From positions 1 through 64,000 of the forward strand of contig JADGJC010000018.1 of NCBI GenBank assembly GCA_027596075.1: DNA of 64,000 nucleotides. Direction: 5' to 3'. Source of the stretch: Rhizophlyctis rosea. Its lineage: Eukaryota; Chytridiomycota; Chytridiomycetes; Rhizophlyctidales; Rhizophlyctidaceae. The notes below the pieces were generated by a model, which saw only the letters and a list, made by a program, of their open reading frames with translations, searched no databases and was not told the DNA's origin. Positions within the stretch are counted from its first letter, which is position 1; each line of letters starts with the position of its first letter. The translations under genes and the position numbers were made by a program. Of this stretch, positions 1-11,301 are shown one piece after another.

Positions 1-922
1 CTCACTCACGTAAACTCTGCCTTTTGCACTTCCAAGTCCAAAACCCCCACAGAAGCCTACAAGAAGGTGCACGATGACAAAAAAGTCAAGCTTGCCGACA
101 CGGACCTCATCCTCGGCGAACAGTAAGTACACTTCTCAAAGGAAAAAGGCACCACCATCCCGCCTGCTCCTAATAGAATGCTCCGCTTCCAAAAAAAAAA
201 ACAAAAAAAAATAAGATACTGGATAAACCCCATCTGGAACGGCAACGACCGCCTAACCTACAGCCCAACCAACAACCACATCCACCTCCACCCCGCCAAC
301 GACACCGACCCAAACCAACAATGGAAAATAATCCTCAACACCCCCTCAATGGGTTTCGCACTCTACAACGTCGGCGGCAAATGCAAGGTGCGGTACACAC
401 CCTACCCCAGCGCCTCGGTTGGCCAAATGGTGCACGGCGAGCCAGGCAACTGGTGGCCGGAAAGAGAGACGGCGACAAAGGAGGACTTGTATGATCTCAA
501 TGGCTTAGATTTCCGTCCGAATTGGAGAGATGGGAAGAACGCGATTGTGATGAGAGTCAGTAATGATAAGAAGTTTCATTTGGAGACTGAGGGGGATATT
601 TCGCCGGTGAGTTTTATGATTTTTTGCGAGCGGGTTTCTTTGTCTTCCACAAAATCGGAATTTATTTGCCCACGAATACATGTGTGCTGATTTTTCACTT
701 CACCTTTTTTTACCGAAAATCACTAACATAGAGCGGCGCTGCACTCGTCATGTCGGAATGGCATAATGGGTAAGTTGTTGGAAAAAGGTTATGATCAGTA
801 CATTTAAATGTTGTTGGAACCCTTGACTCATCCAAACCTCTCCCGGAATTTTTCACAGCGGGAACCAGCACTTCATTTTCACCCAGGTGCCCGCATCTTC
901 TGCGCAGCCAGTTGAAGTGTAA
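1..922 (+). CDS. Unrecognised protein, 3' portion only (5' end outside window)
   Basis: The gene enters from the left edge. A coding stretch runs to about 122, where GTAAGT begins an intron with long A runs. The main exon lies at about 223-612 and ends at a GTGAGT donor. It is followed by a short exon at 732-769 and a last exon at 859-922 ending in TAA. The joined C-terminus reads through both short introns in frame. Tryptophan- and asparagine-rich segments and a final SEWHNGNQHF-like strand resemble beta-trefoil or ricin-B-type folds, but this is only an impression and no family is recognised. The missing 5' part prevents a functional call. Confidence 0.55.
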
Positions 923-1306
923 GGTGGGACACATTGGTAGCCGGGACGGTTCGACGGGTTGTGAAACTCGGCAGTTTCACGAGCGCTGAGGGGTGAATTT
1001 GCCAGTGACTTATCAACGTTTGGGAGATTTTCTGTTCATGAATATGTCAGAGAACTTTGTAGATATGCGATTATTGAAATTTCGTGTCAACTGAAGATGG
1101 CTTTCATCCTATGGACACCAAGGCTTGAAATTGGATGATGTGGGCATCGACAACAGTCAATACTTGGTCATCGGGCATTTATGTGTGCAGCTGCCATGCT
1201 CGTCGTGCAGGAATCACTGATCTCACAAAGGCAGAAAGATTCGGCAAACAGACCCGTTGAATCTTCCCAAAGATGCACAGGAGGATCCTGACCTCAATGC
1301 AGTCAA

Positions 1307-2711
1307 TCAAGACGGAACACATACATAGACATAACACTTATCTACCGAGGAGTACGAGTCCTGCCCCATCGACTGCCCCGAAAGTCCCCCAATCTCGAAA
1401 CACTTCTCAACCGTCCATCCACCTACTACGTCTTCTATCAGCGATAGCCGTCCCTCCGGGCTCCCTACCGAGACCAACATGAATACACCATGCGGCGCCA
1501 ACACTCTTCTGACTTCGTTCCAGATCCGTTTGAGGACATGCACCGCGTCTGTCTGGTACATCAGTCCGTCCAGCGTGCCCTTATCGAACGCCCAATCCAC
1601 TGACGCGTTCGATCTTAACGGGAGATGTGACGCGTCCAGAACAAGGAAATCTTCCATGCCAGGTGGAGCAGATGTTCCATGCACATTAGGTACCAATCCG
1701 ACGCTAAGCGCCTTCACAGCCGCCTCAGCAATATCAACACTCAAAACCACCTTCGCCAACCGACTATCAATCATCTTGCGTCCCACTTCCGAGTTCCCGC
1801 ACCCAATATTCAGTACCACACCTCCCGCTTTGCACGTTTCCGGAAGCGCCATCTCGACGATCTTTTCCACGTGTTCCCATCCTGCGAACCACTCGAAGCG
1901 CCGGTCGAGCGAGGAGGTTGCGTAGTGCCGTTTCCAGTACTCTGGGTTGGAGTAGTCGGGCATGGGTGTGAGTTCTGAGCGGGTTACGGGAGATCCAGCG
2001 AGAAATCCCTTTTCGTGGGAGGGGTAGCATATGGTGTAGGCTTGTGGGGCGGTAGTGGTGGTGGAGGAGTCGCCAAGGTCGACGAAGACGTTGCAGGTAA
2101 GGTTGGGGCGGTGGTATCCGAAGGGGATGAGTGCTGGGCTGAGTTTGTCCGTGCAGACGTATTTATATGTTTTGGGAGTGACGGTGTTTGTTGTTGGGTC
2201 GTATGAAGCCAGTTGGTATTGGAAGGCGATGCGGTAGAGATTCGTGGCGATTTGGTCGGTGGTTAGGTAGTTCTTCAGAGTTGCGGGGCGACCTTCGGAT
2301 GCATCGAGGTTTTGAAGAAGGGTCGCGATTGATGCGCGGAGCCGTAGACTGCTGTCTAGGTGTTGACGGGCTTCTTCAAGGCTGAAGAACGTCCATGCAT
2401 GTGGGAAAACTAGCAAAGTGGTCCGCCTCAAACGAGTTCGCGCGGTGCACTGTGGACTGCCATCGTCTCCCGGTTTCACTTCCAGCGTATCTTGCGCTCC
2501 GAACTTCCGCGCTCTGAGATTTGTATGTAGTGTCTATCCAAAAGTAGAAAGACGGTGGGTCGGTGAATGCTTCAAGATCTGGACAGCACCACTTCAGTCC
2601 CACACCTTCCACAACGGCTTCGGTATTGCTTGGAGCTGCGAAAGGTGCTTGAGTTCAAACTCTATATATGCGCGGTCTTGCGCCGTCTTGTCTTGCTGAG
2701 TTGAAGACATC
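1307..2711 (-). CDS. METTL13/EEF1AKMT-like SAM-dependent methyltransferase
   Basis: The C-terminal half is a class I methyltransferase. EYWKRHY and FEWFAGWEHV precede motif I, VVLNIGCGNSEVGRK; the acidic SVDIAEAAV end of strand 2 follows, then DKGTLDGL, a signature of the METTL13/ECE2-type protein lysine methyltransferases that modify elongation factor 1A and similar substrates. The uninterrupted frame is 1307-2479. Its N-terminal 170 residues form an unrecognised domain. The first ATG of that frame does not look natural, and a short coding stretch starting MSSTQQDKTAQDR at 2711 is a plausible first exon, but the joint between 2600 and 2480 is not clean. The family call is firm, the exact substrate is not, and the 5' structure is uncertain. 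Confidence 0.7.
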
Positions 2712-2960
2712 TTATGGCAGTTGTGAGTTTTGCAGTAAACGTCGTTATTAGCGTCAAGCGTCAAGATGGAGGATATAAACAGCTGCAAAGAATTCATCCA
2801 GCGGGATTTGGATGGGCGCGTTGGTTGAACCCCGTCACCATGAATCATTCTGAGTGTCATATCATTTACCCACTTTGCATCAATGGAAACTGTAAACGTG
2901 CAGGCGCGACACATTCAATTGAAACGGGTCCCTGGCAACGTCTTGCTCTTCCCTTTCCAA

Positions 2961-3735
2961 ATGGCTGCCCGTTTGTTTGCTCGCAACGCACTCATCAATA
3001 AACCCATATTCTCACTTAACAGATCTTTCCACTCTTCAAGCATAAACATGGTATGGGGGTTTCACGCGTATGCCCAGATCAGGCACTCGCTCACAATTCT
3101 AAACTTCCTCTTGGCAAACTATTGCGATGATCCAGGGTGTTACAAAGGAGACCATCAGGGCCGGTGACGGCGTTAATTTCCCCAAGAAGGTGGGTGGATG
3201 TTTCACACAAGAATTTCAGATATATGCTAACACCTTGCTGGTGCGCAGGGCGACACTGTTACTATGCACTGTAAGTGATCATCGAGCTTTCCAGCACTGA
3301 ATTACAGGACACAATCCTGATGCCTCAAATTTCCCCACGGCCCTCAACAGACAACGGCACTGTAAGTTTTCTTCGACAGATTTCTTATATCACTTGAGCC
3401 AGGCACTCACCCATGCGGCAATAGTTCACCAACGGTGGCGGAAAGTTCGACAGCAGCTACGACCGTAAGGAGCCCTTCGTCACCAGGATTGGTGTTGGAC
3501 AGGTCATCCGCGGCTGGGACGAAGGTGTTCCCCAAATGTCCCTTGGTGAGAAGGCTAAGCTCTTCATCACCTACGACTACGCCTACGGCGAGCGTGGCCA
3601 CCCTGCTGGGGTATGGGCTCTTTAAACTCGTCACCCAGTCCTTTCGAAGTTCATACTCATCCTTGCCCTGTCCACGCATAGATTCCCCCCAAGGCCGACT
3701 TGACTTTCGAGGTCGAGCTTCTCAAGATCAACTAG
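2961..3735 (+). CDS. FKBP12-type peptidyl-prolyl isomerase with mitochondrial-type N-terminal extension
   Basis: Six exons (2961-3050, 3136-3189, 3249-3270, 3351-3361, 3425-3610, 3682-3735) sum to 417 nt, giving 138 residues and a stop. From residue 30 the protein is a complete FKBP12: [12 protein letters not shown], the FDSSYDR loop, the [11 protein letters not shown] active-site stretch, YDYAYGERG and the final FEVELLKIN strand. It catalyses prolyl cis-trans isomerisation and would bind FK506/rapamycin. Exon 1 encodes 29 residues rich in Arg, Ser and hydrophobics with no acidic residue, typical of a mitochondrial presequence. It ends in an ATG that sits exactly where cytosolic FKBP12 normally starts. 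Exon 4 is only 11 nt. The gene converges on the next one, 167 bp away. Confidence 0.93.
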
Positions 3736-3902
3736 ATCCTTATTGATGTACTTATCTGAATAATCAACTTTGTGCAAACACGTATCTTTCCTATCACGCA
3801 ACACACCCAAGAATCAACCACAGAAGTTGCAAAGGCGTTGAGGATGTTCAGCAGATATATGATATCTGCTTCAAAGTGGAAGCCCCTCCCACCGACACCA
3901 AT

Positions 3903-5179
3903 TCATATTGATTTACCAGTTTCCAACATCCGCCTTCTTGCCTTCCACAACAAGTTGGCCAACATCAAACCAGACCCCGCCCAAATGGCAATTCCCGTCA
4001 CTATCAGGCGGAACAACCATTGCCCTCTTGACCGTACCCAACCCTTAATTCCTTGCAACTCTGCTACCCCTCGCGTAATCTGCTGTATCTGACTCTCCAA
4101 AGCTGCTATCTGACCCGCGCTCTTGTTGATGACTTTTTGTATGGTTTCCAGACCTTGTTCGTTTGCCGTGGCGTTTTCTGCAGCTCGGTACCGCATGGAG
4201 CGGACCAGGTCGCCGACGATTTGACCGTCTATGTATATTGAGTAAGGTAGATGAGTGAGCGTGCCGCCCACTATTCATGTATTATCAAGCGAGTAGATAG
4301 CGCCCACCTACCTCGAGAGACTGAGGTCTGCAACTTCTGCATACTGGAAGCTAGTTCTTTCTGAATCTGAAAAAAAAAGGGCGTCAACACATTGCAATCA
4401 AAACACACATTAAGAACGTAATCTCAAAATGACTGAATCGCAAATCGAAACCTCACCTCCGCAATACTCCTCAAATACTCCATAACCTCCGCACCCCTCC
4501 CAAACCCACTCCCACCATCCACTCCCACCCCACCATACTCCTCCAACCCATCAACCCTCTCAATCTCATCCCCAACAATCCCACTCCCACTCCTCAAAAC
4601 TCCCCTCCCCCCACTCTCCTCCCCACCCCCCTCCTGCCTCCGACTCAAACTCAAAGCCCTAACCCTCGACGGCGCCGGCTCAGACTTCCTCCCAACAACC
4701 ACATCATCCCCGCTCCGATCCAACCCCACATCCCTACTCCCCCCAAACTCCCCAATACTCCCACTAACACCACCACCAATCCCATCATCACCACCCACCA
4801 AAGCAATATTATCCTCCGAAACAACCCCAGAAGTCGTAGCCCTCCTCCCCCTCTGCCGTCCCCTCTCCCTTTCGACGCTCTTCATCCGCCCGCTGGGAAG
4901 TTGGAACGCAAAGCTAGGTGCGTTCAAGCCGATGTTGTGGATTTGGGAAGAAGACCCGGACATTCGGCGTTGGTGGCGGGATTCGAATTGGGTGGCGAAT
5001 GTCAGGGGGGAGGGGGAGGTGGAGCGTGGGGGTGTTGCGGCGGGGGAGCGGTGGAGGATTAGGCTGTTTGCGAACATGTTTGAGGAGAGGGATTTGCGGA
5101 GGGGGTTGGATGAGTCGATGGGGGAGGGGGAGGGGGAGACGTCGCGGGAGGAGGTTGTGTGGCGGGGTTGGAGGGTCAT
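3903..5179 (-). CDS. Serine/proline-rich coiled-coil protein with C-terminal membrane anchor, unrecognised
   Basis: Three exons read on the minus strand. The first, ending at a GTGAGG donor near 4455, encodes a low-complexity Ser/Pro/Arg then Gly/Asp/Val-rich region. A short second exon encodes IQKELASSMQKLQTSVSR. The third (to 3903) gives a coiled coil (ETIQKVINKSAGQIAALES), then a hydrophobic segment WLFRLIVTGIAIWAGSGL and a basic tail WKARRRM. This layout suggests a tail-anchored organelle membrane protein. I chose the ATG at 5179; an in-frame ATG at 5341 would add 54 residues. No family is recognised. The middle of exon 1 is highly biased (C-rich on the plus strand), so its exact reading is less certain than the C-terminus. 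Confidence 0.6.
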
Positions 5180-5341
5180 TATATGGGTTGGTGAGGGGCT
5201 GGAAGTTCGGTAAGGGAGGGTGGGACGGGGGATGTGGTGTGGGATGGGGGGTTTTATTTTCGGTGGTGAAGATGTTCGACGGAAGAGTGTGTAGGAACGG
5301 ATAAAAGATGGAAAGCGGACTCCAATCTGCTCAACGTTCAA

Positions 5342-6122
5342 ATAGCCGGCCTCATGGCAGTCTATTCCTCAGAGGAATGAGGCGCTGCGAAAAAACTTGA
5401 CTCTCCGATCAGGGTTGGGTCGTTGGTGTTCGGACAGGAAAGGTTTCTGTTTGTGGCTTTTTGCCGCCTCAGAAGCGTCTATTGATGGAAGCCGTGATTG
5501 GAGAGCTTCTTTTGTTTACTCTGCTTACTTTGCATCGGGAGTAAACAAGTATCCAACACACACTTTTGTCAAACCCGTGCAATGGAAATGATACGGAGGC
5601 TTGAAGTGTTCCTCATGATGGATGTGCTGAACAGCTGATGGGAATTATCATTGAACCCTCGCGTCGCATTGGATATCTTCGTGCAAAGCCACATCTGAGA
5701 CTGCTGTGAGACTGCTTTTCACTTTCTGAATATCCCAAGCTACCATGCCAAATGTGGGATGCGATATGCCGTACGAGGACAGCTGTGGCAAACTACGATG
5801 GTGTGGGAATAGAGCAAAGAGCAAACGAGATGCAGCAAACCAGGACGATATGCACATGGCAACTACCAAACACCTCAAACAATGACTCATAACAAACAAG
5901 CGCCCAAAAGCGCATTTCAAATTGTAACCTTTACACAAGTGTCGAAAAAAAAAACTGTAGCAAGTGGACACCTTTCGAAACCTAAATACTCCAGAAGCTA
6001 CTTATACATGTATACAAGAAAAGGGTGATTAAATATAAAAACAAGGTTGATCTAATTTCCGTCCTCACGGTTTTCGTTTCCGTTCCCGTCCCCACCCATT
6101 ACCCCGCGCCCCACCCATCCGT
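5342..6122. other. Intergenic, no gene seen
   Basis: About 780 bp between the first exon of the coiled-coil gene and the 3' end of argininosuccinate synthase. Both strands contain only short frames with no recognisable domain. The right end is A/T-rich (5990-6060) and is probably 3' untranslated sequence of the argininosuccinate synthase gene. Confidence 0.5.
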
Positions 6123-7656
6123 TTACTGCAAAGCGGCCTTCTGTTCCATGTACGCCTTCAAACGGATGGACTGGATCTTAATGAAGCCCTCAGAGTCAGA
6201 GGGGTTGAAGCCACCAGCCTCGTCCATGGACGCGATCTTGGAGTCGTAGAGGGAGTTGGGGGAGGTGCGGCCTTCGACGATGACGTTGCCCTTGTACAAT
6301 TTGACTGTTTTGGGGGACGACCAATGTAAGACAATGCACTCCTCGGAAGCACTCATGATCGCACAAATACTCACGGTTCACAACACCATTAACAGTCTGC
6401 TGGCTCTGGTCCACACTAGCCATAATGAACTCCCGCTCCGCAGAGTACCAAAGACCATTGTAAATAATCTCAGACAACCGTTGCGAGAACTGGTCACGAA
6501 GGCGACGGACTTCACGGTCAAGAGTCAAACCCTCCAAATCAACGTGGGCGGCGCGGAGAATGGTACCACCGGGAGTCTCGTAGCATCCACGAGACTTGAT
6601 ACCAATGAAACGGTTTTCGACAATGTCGATACGGCCGATACCGTGTTTGCGGCCGAGGGCGTTGAGGTAGAGGAAGAGTTCGAGGGCGTCGGTTTTGACG
6701 GTTTGTTTGTCGGTGCGGTTTTCGACTTTGGTGGGGATGCCGTTTTGGAAGTGGATGGCCTGATGCACCCAAAAGCTCCATCAATAACCCACATTCACTC
6801 CTCACATATTGCAGCTGATAACTTACGATGCGCTCAGGTGTGTCGGGCGCGTCCTCAGGGTCAACAGTCAACTTCCACATGTCCTTCGGGGGGCAAACGG
6901 ATGGGTCCTCCAAGATACCAGCTTCGAAAGAAATGTGGTACAAGTTCTCATCGGTGGACCAGGGCTTTGCGGCGGTTTGGAAAACGGGAATGCCCTTCTC
7001 TGCGGCGTATTCAAGGAGAGCGGGACGACCAGGGAAACGCTCGTAGAAAGCTGAACAGTCACTATTGATCAGCGCGCTGAGCCAATTTATGCTTCCAAAT
7101 TGGGCATTCACATACCAGGGTCCCTCCAAGGAGCAATGACCTTAATAGACGGAAGAAGAGCATAGTACCCAAGCTCGAAACGAACTTGGTCGTTACCCTT
7201 GCCCGTGCACCCGTGAGAAACGTACGCACACCCCTCCCTCTTTGCAATCTCAATTTGCTTGCGGCAAATGACGGGACGGGCCAAAGAAGTACCGAGGTAG
7301 TAAACACCCTCGTACAAGCAGTTGCCCTTGACGGAAGCCCACACGAGGTCCTCAACGAACTCCTTGCGCAAGTCCTCAATGAAGACCTTGGTGGCACCAA
7401 TCTTCAAGGCCTTCTCCCTGGCGGCCTCAAAGTCCTCCTCCTGACCGATGTTGGCCATGTAGCACATGACTTCGTAGCCCTGTTGTTGATCAATTGGCGA
7501 ATTTTAGCCCTTCGTTGCCCGTCAATGATTGCCTTCCCGTGCCGATGGACCCTGAAGCTGTTTTCTGACCTGGTCGATGAGCCATGCCAAGATGCAAGAG
7601 GTGTCCAACCCTCCAGAGTAAGCGAGCAAAACCTTGTCCTTTGGTGCGTTGGTCAT
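6123..7656 (-). CDS. Argininosuccinate synthase
   Basis: Five exons on the minus strand (7656-7570, 7479-7116, 7050-6827, 6759-6375, 6304-6123) total 1242 nt, giving 413 residues, the usual length. The enzyme joins citrulline and aspartate with ATP in the cytosolic part of arginine synthesis. The N-terminus carries the ATP-pyrophosphatase P-loop [10 protein letters not shown]. Later come [17 protein letters not shown], the aspartate/citrulline-binding region [14 protein letters not shown] and [11 protein letters not shown]. The final segment [16 protein letters not shown] is also typical. The start at 7656 is the only ATG before the P-loop. No disruption is seen. All splice sites are GT-AG and the total is in frame, so the model is well supported. 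Confidence 0.96.
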
Positions 7657-9408
7657 GTTTGTGAGTGGAGGGGAGGGTCTGAGGTATAGGGGTATTCAAA
7701 GATCAGATCTGCACAAACGAAAGTATGAGAGTGTAAATATATAAACCTACCAGGAGGAAAGTCCTTTGTGAGATATGCAAGGTGGTGGGGCAAGCGGAAG
7801 ATAAGGGAAAGGGGTGGCAGGAATGGGAGACGAGTCAAATTTCGTAAGGGGCGTGCCCGGCAGTCCCGGTACAAAAAATTTGACACTTTGGCCCCACCTG
7901 TCCGAGTGTGTTATTTTTGAGCCGAGAGGGGACTCAGGGGACCCAGAACGGGGGCCAGTGTTGACCAGCTCATGTCAGCATGAAAGTCATGTGCAAGCCT
8001 CATTCCAGATCACAAGCCTGGCATTGAGTGGTCTGACTGTGAACAAGCCCTATGCAACGATCATCAAGGCTTGAACGATGACTCATGAATGTTGGTCGCA
8101 GGGTCCCTCTTGTCGGACGCTGCGATTGGTGATCGGCACGCTGATGGATGACGTTGTAAACAAACCCATCGGCACCAAGCCACTCATTCCAACCCAAACT
8201 ACCCAATGAGAATGTAACCGTGTGAGAAGTCCCCTAAAAAATAAAACAAATCTTCAATACCTACATGTCAATTTAGCCCATCAGAATCATCAACATACCA
8301 AAATCTCAATCTTCGAATGCGAACCGTGCGGAGGTTACTCGTGTTTCAACGTCATAATGGAACAGGAGAAGAGGGGTGGGACTTTCAGTAATGGACAGGT
8401 GCATGTGTGATTTTAGGGTCATGGACATGTGCATGTGTGATGATCCTGATAGACGCCTTTCGAACGGGCTGTGGATAAGTCGCTGGTAGCTACTGCGCAG
8501 TGGGGATGGAGGAAGTGTTTGACAGGATGGCTCGTAGGAATTAGTAGATTGGAGCTGAGCTGACAAACCAATGACAAGAATCATGCGGTGTCGAATGGCA
8601 TGGATTATGAGATCACTCAGGCCGTATGGCTTGACTCATATTCTCGGAGACTCTTTTGGGTGCATGCAGCGCCATGATAGGCTTGGATGGAAGTAATGAG
8701 AGAATGATGTTTTTGTTGGTGCTTCCCTGTTGTGGGGTAAATGAGCGAAGCCATGCAAAAAAGCCACATTCTCGGTTCGCACAGTCACGCTGTGTGTGAG
8801 GACGAGAAAGGACCCACGCGTCCTTCTTCCGGTGCTCCGTGATCACCGTCAACTCGAGGAACGATCACTCTCGTCACAAGATGACCAATAACCTTCCCAA
8901 CTTTCCAGCGATTCAACAAGGCAGTATGGAAATGGGAATCAAGATTTGATCTCACATCTTCTCCCTCTGGAACTGGTTTCCCGAGGCCGACATGGCAGGG
9001 TTTTGCATTCGCCGACATGTTCCTAATATGTATGAGAACATCTGCTGCATCCTGCAAGCACATGAGTATCGGAGCCTCATACATTTGGTGAGTTTGGATA
9101 TCCAGATGCATTACGGGAGCTGAGAGATGAGAACGAGTCAAATCCTCATGTTCTCAGTCCATCCGGCATAACCTCAGTGAGATCCTAAACACCAGCACCC
9201 TCTCAACATCAGCACCCTTGGTATAGAGCCTTTGAACGGTTTTCACAGCCTGCCTTTGCGTTCGAAATGCAAAAGGGCTACCATCCCCACCCTTGCTCGA
9301 AATCATCCAACAAAGCAATTTGAGCTTCACCGCCAACTAATCTCACTAGTTTTTCACATCGCAATTTTTCACTTATCTTCCCAACAACCACACTTCCGAT
9401 CCTCCAAT
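7657..9408. other. Intergenic, no convincing gene
   Basis: About 1.75 kb of upstream DNA shared between argininosuccinate synthase (minus) and the secreted protein gene (plus). Minus-strand frames at 8785-9141 and 8306-8584 have no recognisable domain or conserved-looking composition. A 20-bp near-duplication around 8394-8441 (ggacaggtgcatgtgtgat and ggacatgtgcatgtgtgat) is the only structure seen. Confidence 0.45.
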
Positions 9409-10255
9409 ATGCAACTCACTTACCTCCTCACCGTTGCCCTTGCCGCCGCCGCCATCGCCCTCCCTACTGAAGGCGACGACAAGACCGGCAACAAAGTCAC
9501 CCACCCGGACGCCTACAGGAAACCGAACTACGTCCACCCCAAGTTCGACTTCGCCCATCACGGTCACAAAACCGAGCGCAAAGACAATCACAAGCACGAC
9601 AACAAGAATACCATAGCCGACATGTGGAAGCGTGATCCTCAGGCTCCTGACGCGGCAGTCCCCGTCCCAGGTGCTCCAGTGGGTACACCCTTTGCCGCCG
9701 CTGCCATTCCCGTGCACCCCGCCCCTGCCGGTGCCACTATGCTCGTCGTTCCCACCCAGGGAGCTGCTGCCGCGCGCCTGGAGGTGCGGGTCCCAACCCC
9801 AATGCCGGTCCCAACCCCAATGCCGGTCCCAACCCCAACGTCGGCCCAAACCCCTTCATGGCTGCTAACCCCAACTTCGGCCCGAACCTCGGCGCAAACC
9901 CCAACCTCGGCCCGAACCCCCTCATGGCCGCCAATCCCGCCTTCGGCCCAAACTTCGGCATAAACCCCAACCTTGGCCCCAACCCCGTCATGGCCACCAA
10001 TCCCAATGCCGCCACTCCCGGCCCCACCGGCCTCGCCATTCCGCCATCGATCCCAGCACCCTCATCTACCCAGAAGTTTCCACAGCTCAATGCCAGCCCA
10101 ACAGATCCCAGTGCGAGACAAACAATGAACGTTGCAGGGGCAATTGCGCGAACGGTGCCTGTCGTGTCGTCAACAATATCGTGGTCGGGCCTGGCGGTAT
10201 CAACCAACAGTTCTTCGGTAGAGTTCGTCCTTCCGGTAGAGTTCGTACTTTCTAA
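9409..10255 (+). pseudogene. Secreted protein with Asn-Pro-Gly repeats and a Cys-rich tail, frame-broken
   Basis: The ATG at 9409 begins a clear signal peptide, MQLTYLLTVALAAAAIALP, followed by a His/Lys-rich region and a dibasic KR in MWKRDPQ, a possible Kex2 site. Near 9770-9776, at a GCGCGC run, the coding signal moves to another frame, which encodes an imperfect repeat of GPNPNAGPNP and AANPNFGPN units to about 10,015. Around 10,035-10,045 it moves again to a frame ending TAA at 10,253-10,255; that frame encodes five spaced cysteines (CQPNRSQC, then CRGNCANGAC). No GT-AG intron explains either shift. It is either a decaying gene or a sequence with indel errors. A cell-wall or effector-like role is only a guess. 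Confidence 0.55.
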
Positions 10256-11301
10256 ACCACGAGTCCAGCTTAGACGTCATATCGAGTATTCATCAGATAG
10301 GCCTACTTTTTTGTTGAAACCTGTATAGCTAGCCTTCCCAACTCATTTTTTGGTCGACTTTTGCTGCGCAGCATGACTTCTGATGCGCCTAGGTTCTTAT
10401 GAGTTTAGCAAGTCAAACATATTTTTATTTTTTTATCTTATCTTTTTATTTTTGACTAGTTTTTTAGAGCAAGATCATTTTTTGCTGCGTTGACCATATG
10501 TAGCTACTAGTCAATACACTTTTTTTTGCATACTCTTTCTCTACTTTTTCCACTGTTCAAGTGTTGTGCAGTGATTGCGAAAACGCCCTGTCTTCGAAGT
10601 ACCGAGCTGGTCATTCAGATTCCAATACACACTATTGCACAGTTGGGGCCTTATTTTCATTCAAATTTATTTTACTGCATGAGACAAACTGAGGGCCGCC
10701 CAACTTGATCGCAGATGGACGCGAAGGCTGGATTTGCGCTTTGGGATCCGTCACAGTTCCAATACCAAGTCGAGTTTGTACAATCCTGTTACTGCTGATG
10801 CATGACCGATGATCCAAGCGCTTTCCATATTTCTTTAGGAGACAGCGACATAGCCTCCCTGCATCCTGGATCCCACGCTCCAAGCTGCTCAGAGATGAAA
10901 AATTGAAGACGCTGCGATACTCTAGCCACTCCCGTCCCACCCAACGAGGCATTGTGAGCTTAACAACTTCCAATGATTGAGTTCATAACTACCTATCCTG
11001 CTGTTTTTCTGCTAGCGGTGTTGGCCATTCCCAGAGTGCCCTTCTGTTTTCCGCAATCCTCCCTGCTGGCCTGGTACATGTCAGCACTACGAAAGTAATG
11101 CGCCCATCCAGCTTTGAGACCGCATGGAAGAGTCCATCAAAAAAAATCCCACGTGCATTCGTATCCATTTCAACATCACAAAATTAACACGTGTCTTGAT
11201 GACAATTCTTGGTATCTAATTCGCAGCAGAAACGCTCTACGCACTAGAGCACAGGATGGCAACCGCTGTCTCATCGCATCCCCCAGGACACCATCCCATA
11301 T
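10256..11301. other. Intergenic, no convincing gene
   Basis: About 1 kb. The left half (10,330-10,520) is rich in T runs. A minus-strand frame at 10,632-10,973 has no recognisable domain. Nothing else seen. Confidence 0.4.

Noticed and set aside
8079..8085. TGACTCA (Gcn4/CPC1-type site) about 420 bp upstream of argininosuccinate synthase
   Set aside because: The same 7-mer occurs at several unrelated places in the window (for example near 824, 8,632 and 15,646), close to chance frequency, and the distance is large.
8785..9141. 118-residue minus-strand frame
   Set aside because: No domain, no partner exons and composition like the surrounding intergenic DNA.
9737..10207. Minus-strand frame of 156 residues with Gly-Leu-Gly-Pro repeats
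   Set aside because: It is the antisense of the GPNP repeat; the signal peptide and Cys-rich tail place the real product on the plus strand.
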